Numbered from the stretch's first letter, positions 17,561 to 26,346 are shown. The stretch: 41,098 nt of DNA from Nostoc sp. NOS(2021) (GCF_017115025.1 NZ_JABXKM010000346.1:1-41098); one strand, 5' to 3'. Notes: generated by a model from the letters alone, not told the origin. Translations and numbers: made by a program.

Positions 17561-17650
17561 TAGTTTTAATCCCTATTTAAAGTTTTTAGCCTTGGACAAA
17601 AGTGATGCTCAATCAGGTAAAGAGCGTTAATTACTTTGTTTAAACAGCTT

Positions 17651-17959
17651 TTAAGTACGGAATTGTTCTACCGCTTCTGTGTAACGTATCGGCAAGACGT
17701 ATTCCAGGTTTTCGTGAGGACGAGCAATGATGTGAGTGGATAACACTTCACCACCATTGACTCTTTTCGCGGCTTCAACCCCAGCTGCTACAGAAGCTTG
17801 CACTTCCGATACATCTCCCCTAACGATCACGGTGACACGAGCGCTACCAATTTTCTCATAGCCTACTAAAGTGACACGGGCGGCTTTCACCATCGCATCA
17901 GCAGCTTCTACTACTGCTGGAAAGCCCTTCGTTTCAATCATCCCAACTGCAATTGGCAT
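17651..17959 (-). CDS. ccmK2: Carboxysome shell hexamer protein CcmK2
   Basis: This is the first gene of the ccmK2-K1-L-M-N-O operon. The 102-residue product is one BMC domain ([40 protein letters not shown]) with the short C-terminal tail EAVEQFRT. CcmK2 is the main facet protein and the docking site for the CcmN encapsulation peptide. The pore loop reads KIGSA here, against KIGSG in CcmK1. The start ATG is preceded on its strand by AGGAGTTCTGCG, a good Shine-Dalgarno sequence. The promoter lies in 17960-18622, shared divergently with ndhF4. Confidence 0.95.
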   Translation of the reverse strand: MPIAVGMIETKGFPAVVEAADAMVKAARVTLVGYEKIGSARVTVIVRGDVSEVQASVAAGVEAAKRVNGGEVLSTHIIARPHENLEYVLPIRYTEAVEQFRT

Positions 17960-18622
17960 CGCAGAACTCCTACAAAATGAATCTAATCAGTACTGTTTTT
18001 TGAAATTTTTGACGGGGAGAGCTTTATCTTAGAGTTAAGAAAACACTTCCAAATTAAGCATAGGAAAGCTTGGCGTCCCTGGCAATATAAATTACTATAA
18101 TAGTTTATGATAAGAAAGTTTTAAAAAACTTAACAAAAATTTATCTGTGCTTCTGGGCAATTAAAGTTCACTGATTCCTAGAGCAGCCACTTATGCTTTA
18201 TAATTTCTTTATCACATTTACAAAACGACATTCATAACTAAGGCTAATCCCATCTGGCGAGGGGCAAGCAGCGGCTGTATCTTTTGCTGTCTCTATCTTT
18301 CCTCAAATTTTGCTCTATGTACAATGACTAGGTGAAAAATATATAATTTTTTCAAATATATCGTATAAAGTACTTTGCTCAAAGTAGAAATACAAATGTA
18401 AAAAGGTCGGTGATGTTAAGGCAAGTAAATGCTTTCACTTATGTAAAGTTATATTTTACTTATGTAAAATAGGGTAAGGTTAAGTAAAAATACTTCTGGG
18501 AATTTAGTTGAAACAATAGTAAAAAAAACATCGGTATTTTGGTAGATTAATTTTATTAAATAAATAATAATTATTTTAAAGCTTTTTTTCAAATCAAGGC
18601 TGAGTCGTCAAGGGAAATTTAA
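17960..18622. promoter_or_regulatory. Divergent control region between ccmK2 and ndhF4
   Basis: These 663 bases have no credible gene. The region separates two divergent inorganic-carbon operons and so should contain both promoters. It is AT-rich, above all at 18340-18600. The plainest operator-like signal is the spaced direct repeat at 18437-18468. TTA and TAA half-sites of the kind LysR proteins recognise are numerous, but the base composition makes many of them expected by chance. Confidence 0.6.
18437..18468. promoter_or_regulatory. Two 11-bp direct repeats spaced by two helical turns
   Basis: ACTTATGTAAA occurs at 18437-18447 and again at 18458-18468, exactly 21 bp apart, so both would face the same side of the helix. 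Between them AAGT-N8-ACTT is an interrupted dyad. The site is about 155-185 bases upstream of the ndhF4 start. It is a candidate operator for the divergent ccm/ndh operons. No known consensus (for example CmpR TTA-N7/8-TAA) fits exactly. Confidence 0.45.
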
Positions 18623-20479
18623 ATGGATCAATTTCTATTTTCAACAAGTTGGTTTGTGCCTTTTTATAGCTTATTAGGCGCAATTTTGACCTTGCCGTGG
18701 GGAATAGGAATCATTCAGCGAACAGGGCCAAGACCTGCGGCATATATAAACTTGTTGACGACTGTTTTAGCTTTTGCCCATAGCCTGTTTGTATTTAAAA
18801 ATGTCTGGGATAGAGAACCAGAAAAGTTACTAGTTACCTGGTTCAAAGCTGCTGATTTAGACTTATCTTTTACCTTGGAACTCTCAGCAGTCAGCATTGG
18901 GGCAACAGTTTTAATTACGGGGTTAAGCCTCTTAGCACAAGTTTACGCTCTGGGTTACATGGAAAAGGACTGGTCGTTGGCGCGTTTTTTTGCGCTGCTA
19001 GGATTTTTTGAAGCAGCGCTGAGTGGTCTAGCAATCAGTGATTCTTTGTTTCTCAGTTATGCCCTATTGGAAGTCCTGACGCTTTCGACTTATTTGCTGG
19101 TGGGGTTCTGGTACGCTCAACCGCTAGTAGTGACGGCGGCGCGGGATGCGTTTTGGACTAAACGGGTGGGAGACTTGTTGCTGCTGATGGCTGTGGTGAC
19201 GCTTTCCACCTTAGCCGGCAGTTTGAACTTTTCAGATTTATATGAGTGGGCACAAACAGCTAATTTAAGCCCAACGACATCAGCATTGCTGGGGTTGGCG
19301 TTAATTGCTGGGCCTGCTGGGAAATGCGCCCAATTTCCACTGCACCTGTGGTTAGATGAGGCAATGGAAGGGCCCAACCCCGCCTCGGTAATGCGAAACT
19401 CACTAGTAGTAGCTGGTGGTGCTTATTTACTGTATAAACTGCAACCATTGTTAGCACTGTCTCCAGTTGCCTTGAATACCTTGGTAGTCATGGGCACGGT
19501 GACAGCGATTGGGGCCACATTAGTATCTATAGCTCAAATTGACATTAAGCGATCGCTATCTCATTCTACCAGTGCATACATGGGCTTAGTGTTTTTGGCG
19601 GTGGGGTTACAGCAAGGGGGTGTAGCCTTGATGTTGCTGTTAACTCATGCGATCGCCAAAGCATTATTATTCATGAGTTCTGGTTCAGTAATCTTGACTA
19701 CCCAAAGCCAAGATTTAACAGAAATGGGCGGTTTGTGGTCACGGATGCCAGCCACTACCACTGCCTTTGTGGTCAGTTCAGCCGGAATGGTAACACTGTT
19801 ACCACTGGGAAGCTTCTGGGCAATGCTAGCATGGGCTGACGGTTTCGTGAATATTAGCCCTTGGGTGATTGGGGTTTTATTATTGGTCAATGGCTTGACA
19901 GCATTGAACTTGACCAGAGTATTTAGATTAGTCTTCTGGGGGAAACCGCAACAAAAGACCCGTCGCACGCCAGAAGTTGGTTGGCAGATGGCGCTGCCAA
20001 TGGTGATTCTGACAGTGCTGACTCTGCTTCTACCTCTAATGCTACAGCAATGGTACTTGCTACCCGATTGGGAAAGTATTAATTGGTATGTGGCGTTAGC
20101 GTTGTTTGCTTCTACCGTAGTGGGAGTAGGTCTAGGGTGTACAGTTCATCTACACAAAGCTTGGTCAAGATCCAGAATCTTGGCGTGGAGATTTCTGCAA
20201 GACTTGTTAGGTTATGATTTTTATATTGACCGAGTTTATCTTGTAACCGTGGTGAGTGCAGTAGCACTGCTATCTAAAATTTCTGCTTGGAGCGATCGCT
20301 ACTTGGTTGACGGTTTAGTAAACTTGGTTGGGTTTGCCACAATTCTCGGCGGACAAACTTTAAAGTACAGCATTTCTGGGCAATCTCAGGGCTATATGTT
20401 GACCATCCTAGCAGTTGTCAGCGTCCTGGGTTTTTTCATCAGCTGGTCATTGGGTTTACTAGATAAATTGCCTTTTTAA
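18623..20479 (+). CDS. ndhF4: NDH-1 subunit NdhF4 (CO2-uptake complex NDH-1MS')
   Basis: This 618-residue polytopic NuoL/NdhF-type subunit has about 15-16 membrane helices, with the conserved antiporter-like core (LWLDEAMEGPNPASVMRNS around 245-263; ITLVSIAQIDIKRSLSHSTS-like region near 300-318). With ndhD and the CO2-hydration protein downstream it forms the specialised thylakoid NDH-1 that couples electron flow to CO2 hydration. The F4 rather than F3 assignment rests on the linked third gene, which is CupB/ChpX-sized (376 residues), and on the absence of cupS. It lies divergent from ccmK2. The start ATG has a weak ribosome-binding site (CAAGGGAAATTTAA). Confidence 0.92.
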   Translation: MDQFLFSTSWFVPFYSLLGAILTLPWGIGIIQRTGPRPAAYINLLTTVLAFAHSLFVFKNVWDREPEKLLVTWFKAADLDLSFTLELSAVSIGATVLITGLSLLAQVYALGYMEKDWSLARFFALLGFFEAALSGLAISDSLFLSYALLEVLTLSTYLLVGFWYAQPLVVTAARDAFWTKRVGDLLLLMAVVTLSTLAGSLNFSDLYEWAQTANLSPTTSALLGLALIAGPAGKCAQFPLHLWLDEAMEGPNPASVMRNSLVVAGGAYLLYKLQPLLALSPVALNTLVVMGTVTAIGATLVSIAQIDIKRSLSHSTSAYMGLVFLAVGLQQGGVALMLLLTHAIAKALLFMSSGSVILTTQSQDLTEMGGLWSRMPATTTAFVVSSAGMVTLLPLGSFWAMLAWADGFVNISPWVIGVLLLVNGLTALNLTRVFRLVFWGKPQQKTRRTPEVGWQMALPMVILTVLTLLLPLMLQQWYLLPDWESINWYVALALFASTVVGVGLGCTVHLHKAWSRSRILAWRFLQDLLGYDFYIDRVYLVTVVSAVALLSKISAWSDRYLVDGLVNLVGFATILGGQTLKYSISGQSQGYMLTILAVVSVLGFFISWSLGLLDKLPF

Positions 20480-20524
20480 ACGAGTTAGCAGTTACTCCTA
20501 TAGTTCTGTGAGAATACCTAATTT

Positions 20525-20672
20525 TTTAACGAACCGCCAAGGACGCCAAGGACGCCAAGGAACAAACAGAAGAACAAATAGGTAATCTGAAAGCGGGAAG
20601 GGAGTAGGAGTTAGGATTTATTATTCTCCCTCATCCCCCTCATCCCCCTCATCTCCCTCATCTCCCCTTACC
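20525..20672. repeat. Short tandem repeats between ndhF4 and ndhD4
   Basis: The spacer carries three copies of a 9-mer (CGCCAAGGA, 20534-20560) and a pyrimidine-rich series (CTCATCCCC-type units, 20628-20668). It is non-coding. The pyrimidine block ends about ten bases before the ndhD4 start, so the usual Shine-Dalgarno sequence is missing there. Confidence 0.75.
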
Positions 20673-20680
20673 TGAATTCT

Positions 20681-22186
20681 ATGCTTAGTGTTTTAATTCT
20701 AGTGCCGTTAATCGGGGCAGCTTTAATTGGTTTCTCGCCCTCTGGCATCAGTGGGAAATTCGCCCGTGGGGTGGCTTTGGTCTTTGCCAGTATCGCTTTC
20801 TTGTGGACAATCGTACTAGCAATTCAGTTCCATCCAGGAGAAATTACTCAACAGTTTGCCGAGTCTGTCCCTTGGGTAGATGTTTTAGGGTTGAATTATA
20901 ACCTTGGGATAGATGGTTTATCTTTGCCGTTGCTAGTTTTAAATGGATTGTTAACTTCCATTGCCATTTACAGCAGCGATGAATCCCTACAGCGTCCTAA
21001 GTTTTATTACTGTTTGATACTATTATTAAGCGCTGGGGTGACTGGAGCCTTTCTGGCACAGGATTTACTGCTATTTTTTCTGTTTTACGAATTGGAACTG
21101 ATTCCGCTGTATTTGTTGATAGCCATTTGGGGTGGGGCAAAGCGGGGTTATGCTGCTACAAAATTTCTCATTTATACAGCCGTTTCGGGAATCCTGATTT
21201 TAGCAAGTTTCCTCGGCATGGTTTGGCTGAGTGGTTCCTCTAACTTTGCACTAGCAACCTTGAACGCTACAACTTTACCTCTAGCAACACAGCTTTTACT
21301 GCTAGCGGGAATTTTGGTAGGTTTTGGGATTAAAATTCCCTTGGTTCCCTTCCATACTTGGTTGCCAGATGCTCACGTTGAAGCTTCCACACCGATTTCA
21401 GTGCTATTAGCTGGGGTGCTGTTGAAGTTGGGAACTTACGGCTTACTGCGATTTGGCATGAACTTGTTACCAGAAGCTTGGGCTTATGTGGCTCCTTGGT
21501 TGGCAACTTGGGCAGTGGTAAGTGTGCTGTATGGTTCATCCTGCGCGATCGCTCAAACCGATATGAAAAAAATGGTGGCGTACAGTTCCATTGGACACAT
21601 GGGTTACGTGCTTTTAGCGGCGGCGGCAGCTACACCTTTAAGCGTGTTGGGTGCTGTGATGCAAATGATTAGCCACGGCTTGATTTCCGCAATGCTGTTT
21701 TTGCTGGTGGGGGTTGTGTATAAAAAAGCCGGAAGCCGCGATTTAGAAGTGATCCAAGGATTGTTGAACCCAGAACGCGGTATGCCGGTCATCGGTAGCT
21801 TGATGATTGTCGGAGTCATGGCCAGCGCTGGTATACCGGGAATGGTAGGGTTTATTTCCGAATTCGTAGTTTATCGGGGGAGTTTTCCAGTTTTTCCAGT
21901 ACAAACCCTGCTGTGCATGATTGGTACAGGTTTAACAGCCGTTTACTTCTTAATTCTCGTCAACCGCGCCTTTTTTGGCCGCCTGTCTGCACAAGTTACC
22001 AACTTACCGCGTGTGTATTGGAGCGATCGCATCCCAGCGGCAATTTTAGCTGTGCTGATTGTGATTTTCGGCATTCAACCTGGTTGGTTAGTGCGCTGGA
22101 CTGAACCAACAATTACAGCAATGGTAAATACTCAAAACGTAGTAGCAACAGTGTCTTTGGATAAAGCAATGGGAACTAGGGACTAG
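20681..22186 (+). CDS. ndhD4: NDH-1 subunit NdhD4
   Basis: This 501-residue NuoM/NdhD-type proton-pumping subunit has about 14 membrane helices. Landmarks are the conserved Glu in FFLFYELELIPLYLLIAIWG (about 130-149), the LPLVPFHTWLPDAHVEAST-type segment (about 218-236) and Lys/His residues in MKKMVAYSSIGHMGYVLL. It pairs with NdhF4 as the distal pump of the CO2-uptake complex. The start follows the pyrimidine repeat and has no clear Shine-Dalgarno sequence; the family N-terminus MLSVLILVPLIGA supports it. Confidence 0.93.
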   Translation: MLSVLILVPLIGAALIGFSPSGISGKFARGVALVFASIAFLWTIVLAIQFHPGEITQQFAESVPWVDVLGLNYNLGIDGLSLPLLVLNGLLTSIAIYSSDESLQRPKFYYCLILLLSAGVTGAFLAQDLLLFFLFYELELIPLYLLIAIWGGAKRGYAATKFLIYTAVSGILILASFLGMVWLSGSSNFALATLNATTLPLATQLLLLAGILVGFGIKIPLVPFHTWLPDAHVEASTPISVLLAGVLLKLGTYGLLRFGMNLLPEAWAYVAPWLATWAVVSVLYGSSCAIAQTDMKKMVAYSSIGHMGYVLLAAAAATPLSVLGAVMQMISHGLISAMLFLLVGVVYKKAGSRDLEVIQGLLNPERGMPVIGSLMIVGVMASAGIPGMVGFISEFVVYRGSFPVFPVQTLLCMIGTGLTAVYFLILVNRAFFGRLSAQVTNLPRVYWSDRIPAAILAVLIVIFGIQPGWLVRWTEPTITAMVNTQNVVATVSLDKAMGTRD

Positions 22187-22330
22187 TGACTGGGGACTAG
22201 GGGCTGGGGATTAGGGACTGGTTGTACTGGGGAAGAGTTTTCTTAATACATAATACCCAATGCCGAATCCCCATTAACCAATACCCAATACCCAGTACCC
22301 AGTCCCCAGTCCCCAGTCCCCAGTCCCTAT
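22187..22330. repeat. Inverted STRR blocks between ndhD4 and cupB
   Basis: Heptamer-like GGGGACT/GGGACTA units at 22190-22222 are followed by complementary CCCAGTC/CCCAATA units at 22256-22328. The blocks are long enough to fold into an extended stem in the mRNA between ndhD4 and cupB. The same heptamer family recurs at 40972-41042. Confidence 0.8.
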
Positions 22331-22349
22331 ACTTTTTGGAGAGATGGCA

Positions 22350-23480
22350 ATGGTAACTATTAAAAAGAAAGCTACTCACAATCCCTTAGCTGAGTATATT
22401 GAACGTCTGCAAAAAGGAGATGCATTACTCCCCGATAGTCCAGAAAATGTGCTGGAAGTTGTTGGGATTCTTAAAAGCTATGGCGTAGTTTTAGATGCTT
22501 ACTCAAAAAATCTTAACTATATTGCCGAGCATCAGTTTTTAGTATTTTTCCCATTTTTTAAATACTTTAATGGAGAGGTTTCTTTGCAGAAATTACTCCG
22601 TCACTGGTGGCATGACCGAATTAATTTTGAATATGCCGAGTATTGCATGAAAGCCATGATGTGGCACGGTGGCGGCGGACTAGATACGTATTTAGATACA
22701 CAAGAATTTCAAGAAAGAGCGCAAGCCGTTATCGCCGCAAAATTTAAAAATAATCCCTTTATTCCCGGTATTAACCAACTATTTCCAGATTTCTTAACAG
22801 AACACTTGCGCGTCTCTGCTTACTACACCGGTTTAGGTCAATTCTGGCGAGTAATGGCTGATATGTTCCTCAGCTTATCAGACCGCTACGACCAAGGTGA
22901 AATCAAATCGATTCCGCAAGTTGTAGACCACATTAAAACTGCGTTAGTGGCAAATGCTTCAAACCCAATTACCTACGCCGTCAAAATTCGAGGTGAGGTC
23001 TATGAAATCATTCCCAAAAGCGTTGGTTTGACCTTCTTAGCAGATACAGCAATACCTTATGTAGAGGCAGTATTCTTCCGAGGAACTCCTTTCCACGGGA
23101 CAGTTTCATATAATGCCCAAGGTTATCAAATTCCTCCAGATCAAACTCGATTTCAATATGGCGCATTGTATGCCGATCCTTTGCCTATTGGCGGCGCGGG
23201 TATTCCTCCCACCTTGTTGATGCAGGATATGCGTCATTATCTTCCAGAGTATTTGCACGAAATTTATCGTCGCAGTCTTCGAGGTGAAGATGATTTGCGA
23301 GTCCAAATTTGCATAAGTTTCCAAAAATCGATGTTTTGCGTGACAACAGCAACGATTTTGGGACTGATGCCTTATCCTTTGGATACTAAAGATCCAAATG
23401 AGGAAATAGGTAATCGAGTTTATTTAGAGAAGTGGATGAATCGGTTACAAACTTCGCGGTTGCTGGATGTGAATAAATAG
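22350..23480 (+). CDS. cupB: CO2 hydration protein CupB (ChpX)
   Basis: This is the third gene of the ndhF4-ndhD4-cupB operon. CupB/ChpX is the peripheral carbonic-anhydrase-like subunit that converts CO2 to bicarbonate on the constitutive NDH-1MS' complex. The product is about 376 residues, soluble, with conserved segments MKAMMWHGGGGLDTY (a His-Gly-rich likely metal site) and RVSAYYTGLGQFWRVMADM. At about 376 residues it fits CupB better than the longer CupA (about 450). An ATG at 22344 is also in frame, but GGAGAG at 22338-22343 touches it; the ATG at 22350 has the proper 6-base spacing and is preferred. Confidence 0.92.
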   Translation: MVTIKKKATHNPLAEYIERLQKGDALLPDSPENVLEVVGILKSYGVVLDAYSKNLNYIAEHQFLVFFPFFKYFNGEVSLQKLLRHWWHDRINFEYAEYCMKAMMWHGGGGLDTYLDTQEFQERAQAVIAAKFKNNPFIPGINQLFPDFLTEHLRVSAYYTGLGQFWRVMADMFLSLSDRYDQGEIKSIPQVVDHIKTALVANASNPITYAVKIRGEVYEIIPKSVGLTFLADTAIPYVEAVFFRGTPFHGTVSYNAQGYQIPPDQTRFQYGALYADPLPIGGAGIPPTLLMQDMRHYLPEYLHEIYRRSLRGEDDLRVQICISFQKSMFCVTTATILGLMPYPLDTKDPNEEIGNRVYLEKWMNRLQTSRLLDVNK

Positions 23481-23497
23481 TTTATTTTTGATCAATA

Positions 23498-24199
23498 TTA
23501 TGCTTCTGGTTCAATGCCGAGCGATCGCAATTGGGCAGCCAAGCGATCGGCTCTTTCCTCGCCAGTCAATAATAAATTACCTTGCAAATCCCACCAGCGT
23601 AGCCAAGGTAATTCCATATTCTGATATTGTCCCTGCCAAATTCCTAACTCAACCCCTAAAGGATGTATAGGATAATGTCCACGTTCATTTGCTGTTAATA
23701 ACTGATATTGTCCACCAATTAATTCATAAACTTCCACACTGGCTTTATTCACTTCATAAATGCCGTAGAAGGGAGGACGAATCACCTGTTCATAAATCCA
23801 AAATTTCCCCTTCCAAGGAGTTTTATCTCGCTCCTCACTACCATCCCCAGAGACAAATTCTAATGCAATCAATGGGGCAATAAACTCTCGCCATAATACA
23901 TAAGACCTGCGTGTTTGTCCATTTAGAGTAGGTGGTACATTCCCTACATAAAACCAGTCTGGTGCTTCTGCACCTTTTTCTGGGGGGTCAGTGATGCGCC
24001 AGTAGATACCGCTATCTTGACCAATACAGTATTGCCCATCAGGATGACGTTTTTGCAATATCGGTTTAATCGAGTCTGTTAGGAGAATGCTTTGGGGATG
24101 TTCCTGAAAGTTTTTCACGAAAGTACCATCAGACTCAGGAAGCTGCGTATGGTCTGGGAACGGTGTGAGGGCGGTGGATGGATCGGTTGCAGAGGTCAT
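23498..24199 (-). CDS. Uma2-family (DUF820) protein, paralogue 1
   Basis: The ATG at 24199 is chosen because AAGGTAG precedes it at good spacing and because the product then starts MTSATDPSTALTPFPDHTQL, exactly as the paralogue at 27090. An upstream frame to 24268 exists but adds an unrelated leader. The 233-residue product has the Uma2 restriction-endonuclease-like core (APDWFYVG; IALEFVSGDGSEERD with the catalytic-type Glu; WIYEQVIRPPFYGIYEVNKASVEVYEL). The C-terminus is short: ERADRLAAQLRSLGIEPEA. It is convergent with cupB. The role of the family is unknown. Confidence 0.85.
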   Translation of the reverse strand: MTSATDPSTALTPFPDHTQLPESDGTFVKNFQEHPQSILLTDSIKPILQKRHPDGQYCIGQDSGIYWRITDPPEKGAEAPDWFYVGNVPPTLNGQTRRSYVLWREFIAPLIALEFVSGDGSEERDKTPWKGKFWIYEQVIRPPFYGIYEVNKASVEVYELIGGQYQLLTANERGHYPIHPLGVELGIWQGQYQNMELPWLRWWDLQGNLLLTGEERADRLAAQLRSLGIEPEA

Positions 24200-24292
24200 A
24201 AGACTACCTTTGCAGAAGTAAGGGTTGTTTTTTAGTTTAGCAAGCGTAGACGTAAAGCAGCTTATCATGAGACATCGCAGTTTTTCTGTAGG

Positions 24293-24551
24293 TCAGCGTT
24301 CTTTGTCCTTGCGGATGAGTTCAGTACTATCGCTGAAAATTTTTCCTGTATATCTAACTTGAGCGCGTGCTATAGCTTCTCTGGCTTTTTCCATGTCGCC
24401 GCCAGTGTGTTAGTGTGTGTGTCGCTTTTTCAGCCGCTTGTTGTAAGATGTGCTTTAATTCCTCTTGCAAAGATCTACCGTGTTGTTTAGCAAGAGTTTC
24501 TAGCTTTTCTACAATAATTGGGTCTAAATTTTCAACTAAAATTTGAGCCAT
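24293..24551 (-). pseudogene. Frameshifted FitA-like (ribbon-helix-helix) antitoxin
   Basis: The N-terminal half reads MAQILVENLDPIIVEKLETL then AKQHGRSLQEELKHILQQAA, the pattern of FitA/Arc-type antitoxins. After that the frame runs into an off-pattern tail and stops at 24354. The expected C-terminus (GGDMEKAREAIARAQ, TGKIFSDSTELIRKD) is present in another frame down to the stop at 24293. The full stretch is 259 bases, two short of 87 codons, and the break lies in a GT/CA dinucleotide run at 24402-24421. So the gene has probably lost a dinucleotide by slippage. No PIN-domain (VapC/FitB) toxin follows before the Uma2 gene. Confidence 0.75.
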
Positions 24552-24631
24552 AATTTCGTGGTCGTTTTTTCGCTACTTTTATTCGAGATTTGAAATTAGT
24601 TTAGTAAGTGTAGACGCAAAAAGAAGCCTGA

Positions 24632-24666
24632 GTGGAGGCTATCTGGTGTAAAAGCCTATCCTCCAC
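24632..24666 (-). terminator. Probable terminator of the DUF4365-like gene
   Basis: GTGGAGGCT at 24632-24640 pairs with AGCCT-at-CCTCCAC at 24653-24666, a long stem with a 2-base bulge. It lies about 50 bases after the stop of the minus-strand gene at 24717, and on that strand a T-rich run (CTTCTTTTTG) follows some ten bases later. Confidence 0.5.
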
Positions 24667-24716
24667 TTCGGTTTAACAGTTGTTAGTTGATTCTAGAACC
24701 TACCAAGCAATTAAGA

Positions 24717-26015
24717 TTAAGAAAGTCTAATCAATCTCACAATTTGTATTGCTTTAAGCGTCATTTCATCTTCATTAGAAAAGACAATAGTACGTGTCTG
24801 ATTATTGGGGTGTTTTGTAAGGTATTCTGTAACATTTCTCCAATACATTTTTCCCTTGCCATCACGGACTATCAGATATACAGGATAAGGTTGTTGTTTC
24901 CAATATTCAAGGTGTTCTCGTTTTTTGATATAAACTGAAAGTTTTCCATCTTGACGTAATGATAAGTAGGAATCACCTGATTTAAGCTGTATATAAATTC
25001 GTTTGCCAGAAGGCTTACCATTATCATCTTTAAACTCAATTTCTCCATCAATGCCATACCTTTTATTATCATAAAATTCGCAAATCTGCCCTGCTTGATT
25101 TACGATGATCATCACTTGACCTCTTTGAATACCCTCCTTATTTTCATTGTCAAGCAAGACATTTTTTAATTTACAAATTCCGCTTTTAAATAATTGCTGA
25201 TTCATTTTTTGTTCAAGTTTTGCTTTAAATAGTATTGTTCTTGGTGCAAATCTTCCTATGTCTTGATGTGCTAAACCATCTTTCCAAGGAAACACTGACT
25301 TTAGTTCCGAATTGTTGTAAATATCAGTAGCATAAATACTGTAAGCATCAAGGAATGGCTCCCAATATTTCTGTCTAAAACATTCCCTTTTGGCAGGACT
25401 ATTTTCTGAACTAGCGAGTTTTATAGCTGTATCTAGTAGGTTGTAATTGTGTTGCGTATCTTCTCGATTGGGAAGTAGGATTTTATTATTTTCTCTTAAC
25501 TCCTTTATAAATTTCCTTATGCCTCGGATTTGCTGAGTTTTTAATATTGGCTGTTCTCCTGATATAGTTGGGCATTCAAGAATTGAGTTAACTCGCCATT
25601 TTCTAATTTCCTGCATACAATTTATCCAACTTTCATAATGTGATGGATAGATTTTATTGACGGATTTGAATTGTTGCACACCAGCGCACAAGTTAAGTTG
25701 AGCATTTAAAACTTGCCCCCATGTTTTACGATCTTGAAAATCTTGAAGGTTGTAAGGTGATTTTTTTGGATTTAGGTGAGGTGATTTCTTTGGATTTCGC
25801 TGTTCTGTTTGTAGGTATATTATCCAGCAAGCTATTATGTGCCAATCGTAGTTTACGCCTGCTAATAATAGATTTTGCCCTTGAGTTAGGAATTGGTGGT
25901 TTATTTTCACTGGAAGAAAGGGAGCCTGTATTATCTGAATTGCTTTGTACAGATGTGGATCAAGTTCTATGCATTTTTCCTGAATCCAGACGCAATTGAA
26001 TTTCTGGTCTGTCAT
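24717..26015 (-). CDS. Protein with C-terminal DUF4365-like nuclease domain, unknown N-terminus
   Basis: This 432-residue protein has a C-terminal part (about 260-400) that matches the DUF4365 pattern: Gly-Ile-Asp323-Gly-Glu325-Ile-Glu, then Gln343-Leu-Lys345-Ser-Gly, then a strand PVYLIVRDGKGKMYWRNVTEYL. That is a PD-(D/E)xK-like arrangement, so a DNA- or RNA-cutting activity is plausible. The N-terminal 250 residues are of no family I recognise; they hold a small repeat NPKKSPHLNPKKSP at 74-87. GAGG lies 7 bases ahead of the ATG. The gene is AT-rich compared with the ccm and ndh genes, and lies between two Uma2 paralogues. That context suggests acquired, possibly defensive DNA. Confidence 0.65.
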   Translation of the reverse strand: MTDQKFNCVWIQEKCIELDPHLYKAIQIIQAPFLPVKINHQFLTQGQNLLLAGVNYDWHIIACWIIYLQTEQRNPKKSPHLNPKKSPYNLQDFQDRKTWGQVLNAQLNLCAGVQQFKSVNKIYPSHYESWINCMQEIRKWRVNSILECPTISGEQPILKTQQIRGIRKFIKELRENNKILLPNREDTQHNYNLLDTAIKLASSENSPAKRECFRQKYWEPFLDAYSIYATDIYNNSELKSVFPWKDGLAHQDIGRFAPRTILFKAKLEQKMNQQLFKSGICKLKNVLLDNENKEGIQRGQVMIIVNQAGQICEFYDNKRYGIDGEIEFKDDNGKPSGKRIYIQLKSGDSYLSLRQDGKLSVYIKKREHLEYWKQQPYPVYLIVRDGKGKMYWRNVTEYLTKHPNNQTRTIVFSNEDEMTLKAIQIVRLIRLS

Positions 26016-26346
26016 ATGATTACCTCGTAACTTATGTACTGAGGTTAGCGAAAACTAGTTATAGGCACAATCTCTGGGAGAATAAATCCTATAAAGCTTA
26101 TATGGCAAGCTTTTTGAAGCGTCTATTTTTTCCGATATGTTTTTTGCAACCAGAAATGCTGCCATGATGTATTCAGCGATGGCATCCCCTGCATCCTATA
26201 GCCATAAAAACCAAAGCAGCCGGAGTACACCAACTGCTTTAACGCCCTTATATTAGCCTGGAGAGATAATAATTTAAGCTAAATAAGGAAAGTCAGAGTT
26301 TATGAGAGAATTAGCGATCGCACCTGTAACCCACAGTCCAAAAATA
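26016..26346. other. Intergenic region, no gene seen
   Basis: This spacer lies between the DUF4365-like gene and the second Uma2 gene. TGCCAT and ATGGCA (26160-26165 and 26179-26184) form a small interrupted dyad. A 29-codon frame starting at 26301 runs into the 3' end of the Uma2 gene and is not convincing. The left end should hold the promoter of the DUF4365-like gene. Confidence 0.4.

Noticed and set aside
18437..18468. NtcA site (GTA-N8-TAC) in the ccm/ndh control region
   Set aside because: The GTA and TAC present are separated by 11 bases, not 8.
24200..24268. Longer start for the first Uma2 paralogue
   Set aside because: The paralogue at 27090 begins exactly at MTSATDPS, and the ATG at 24199 has the better Shine-Dalgarno sequence.
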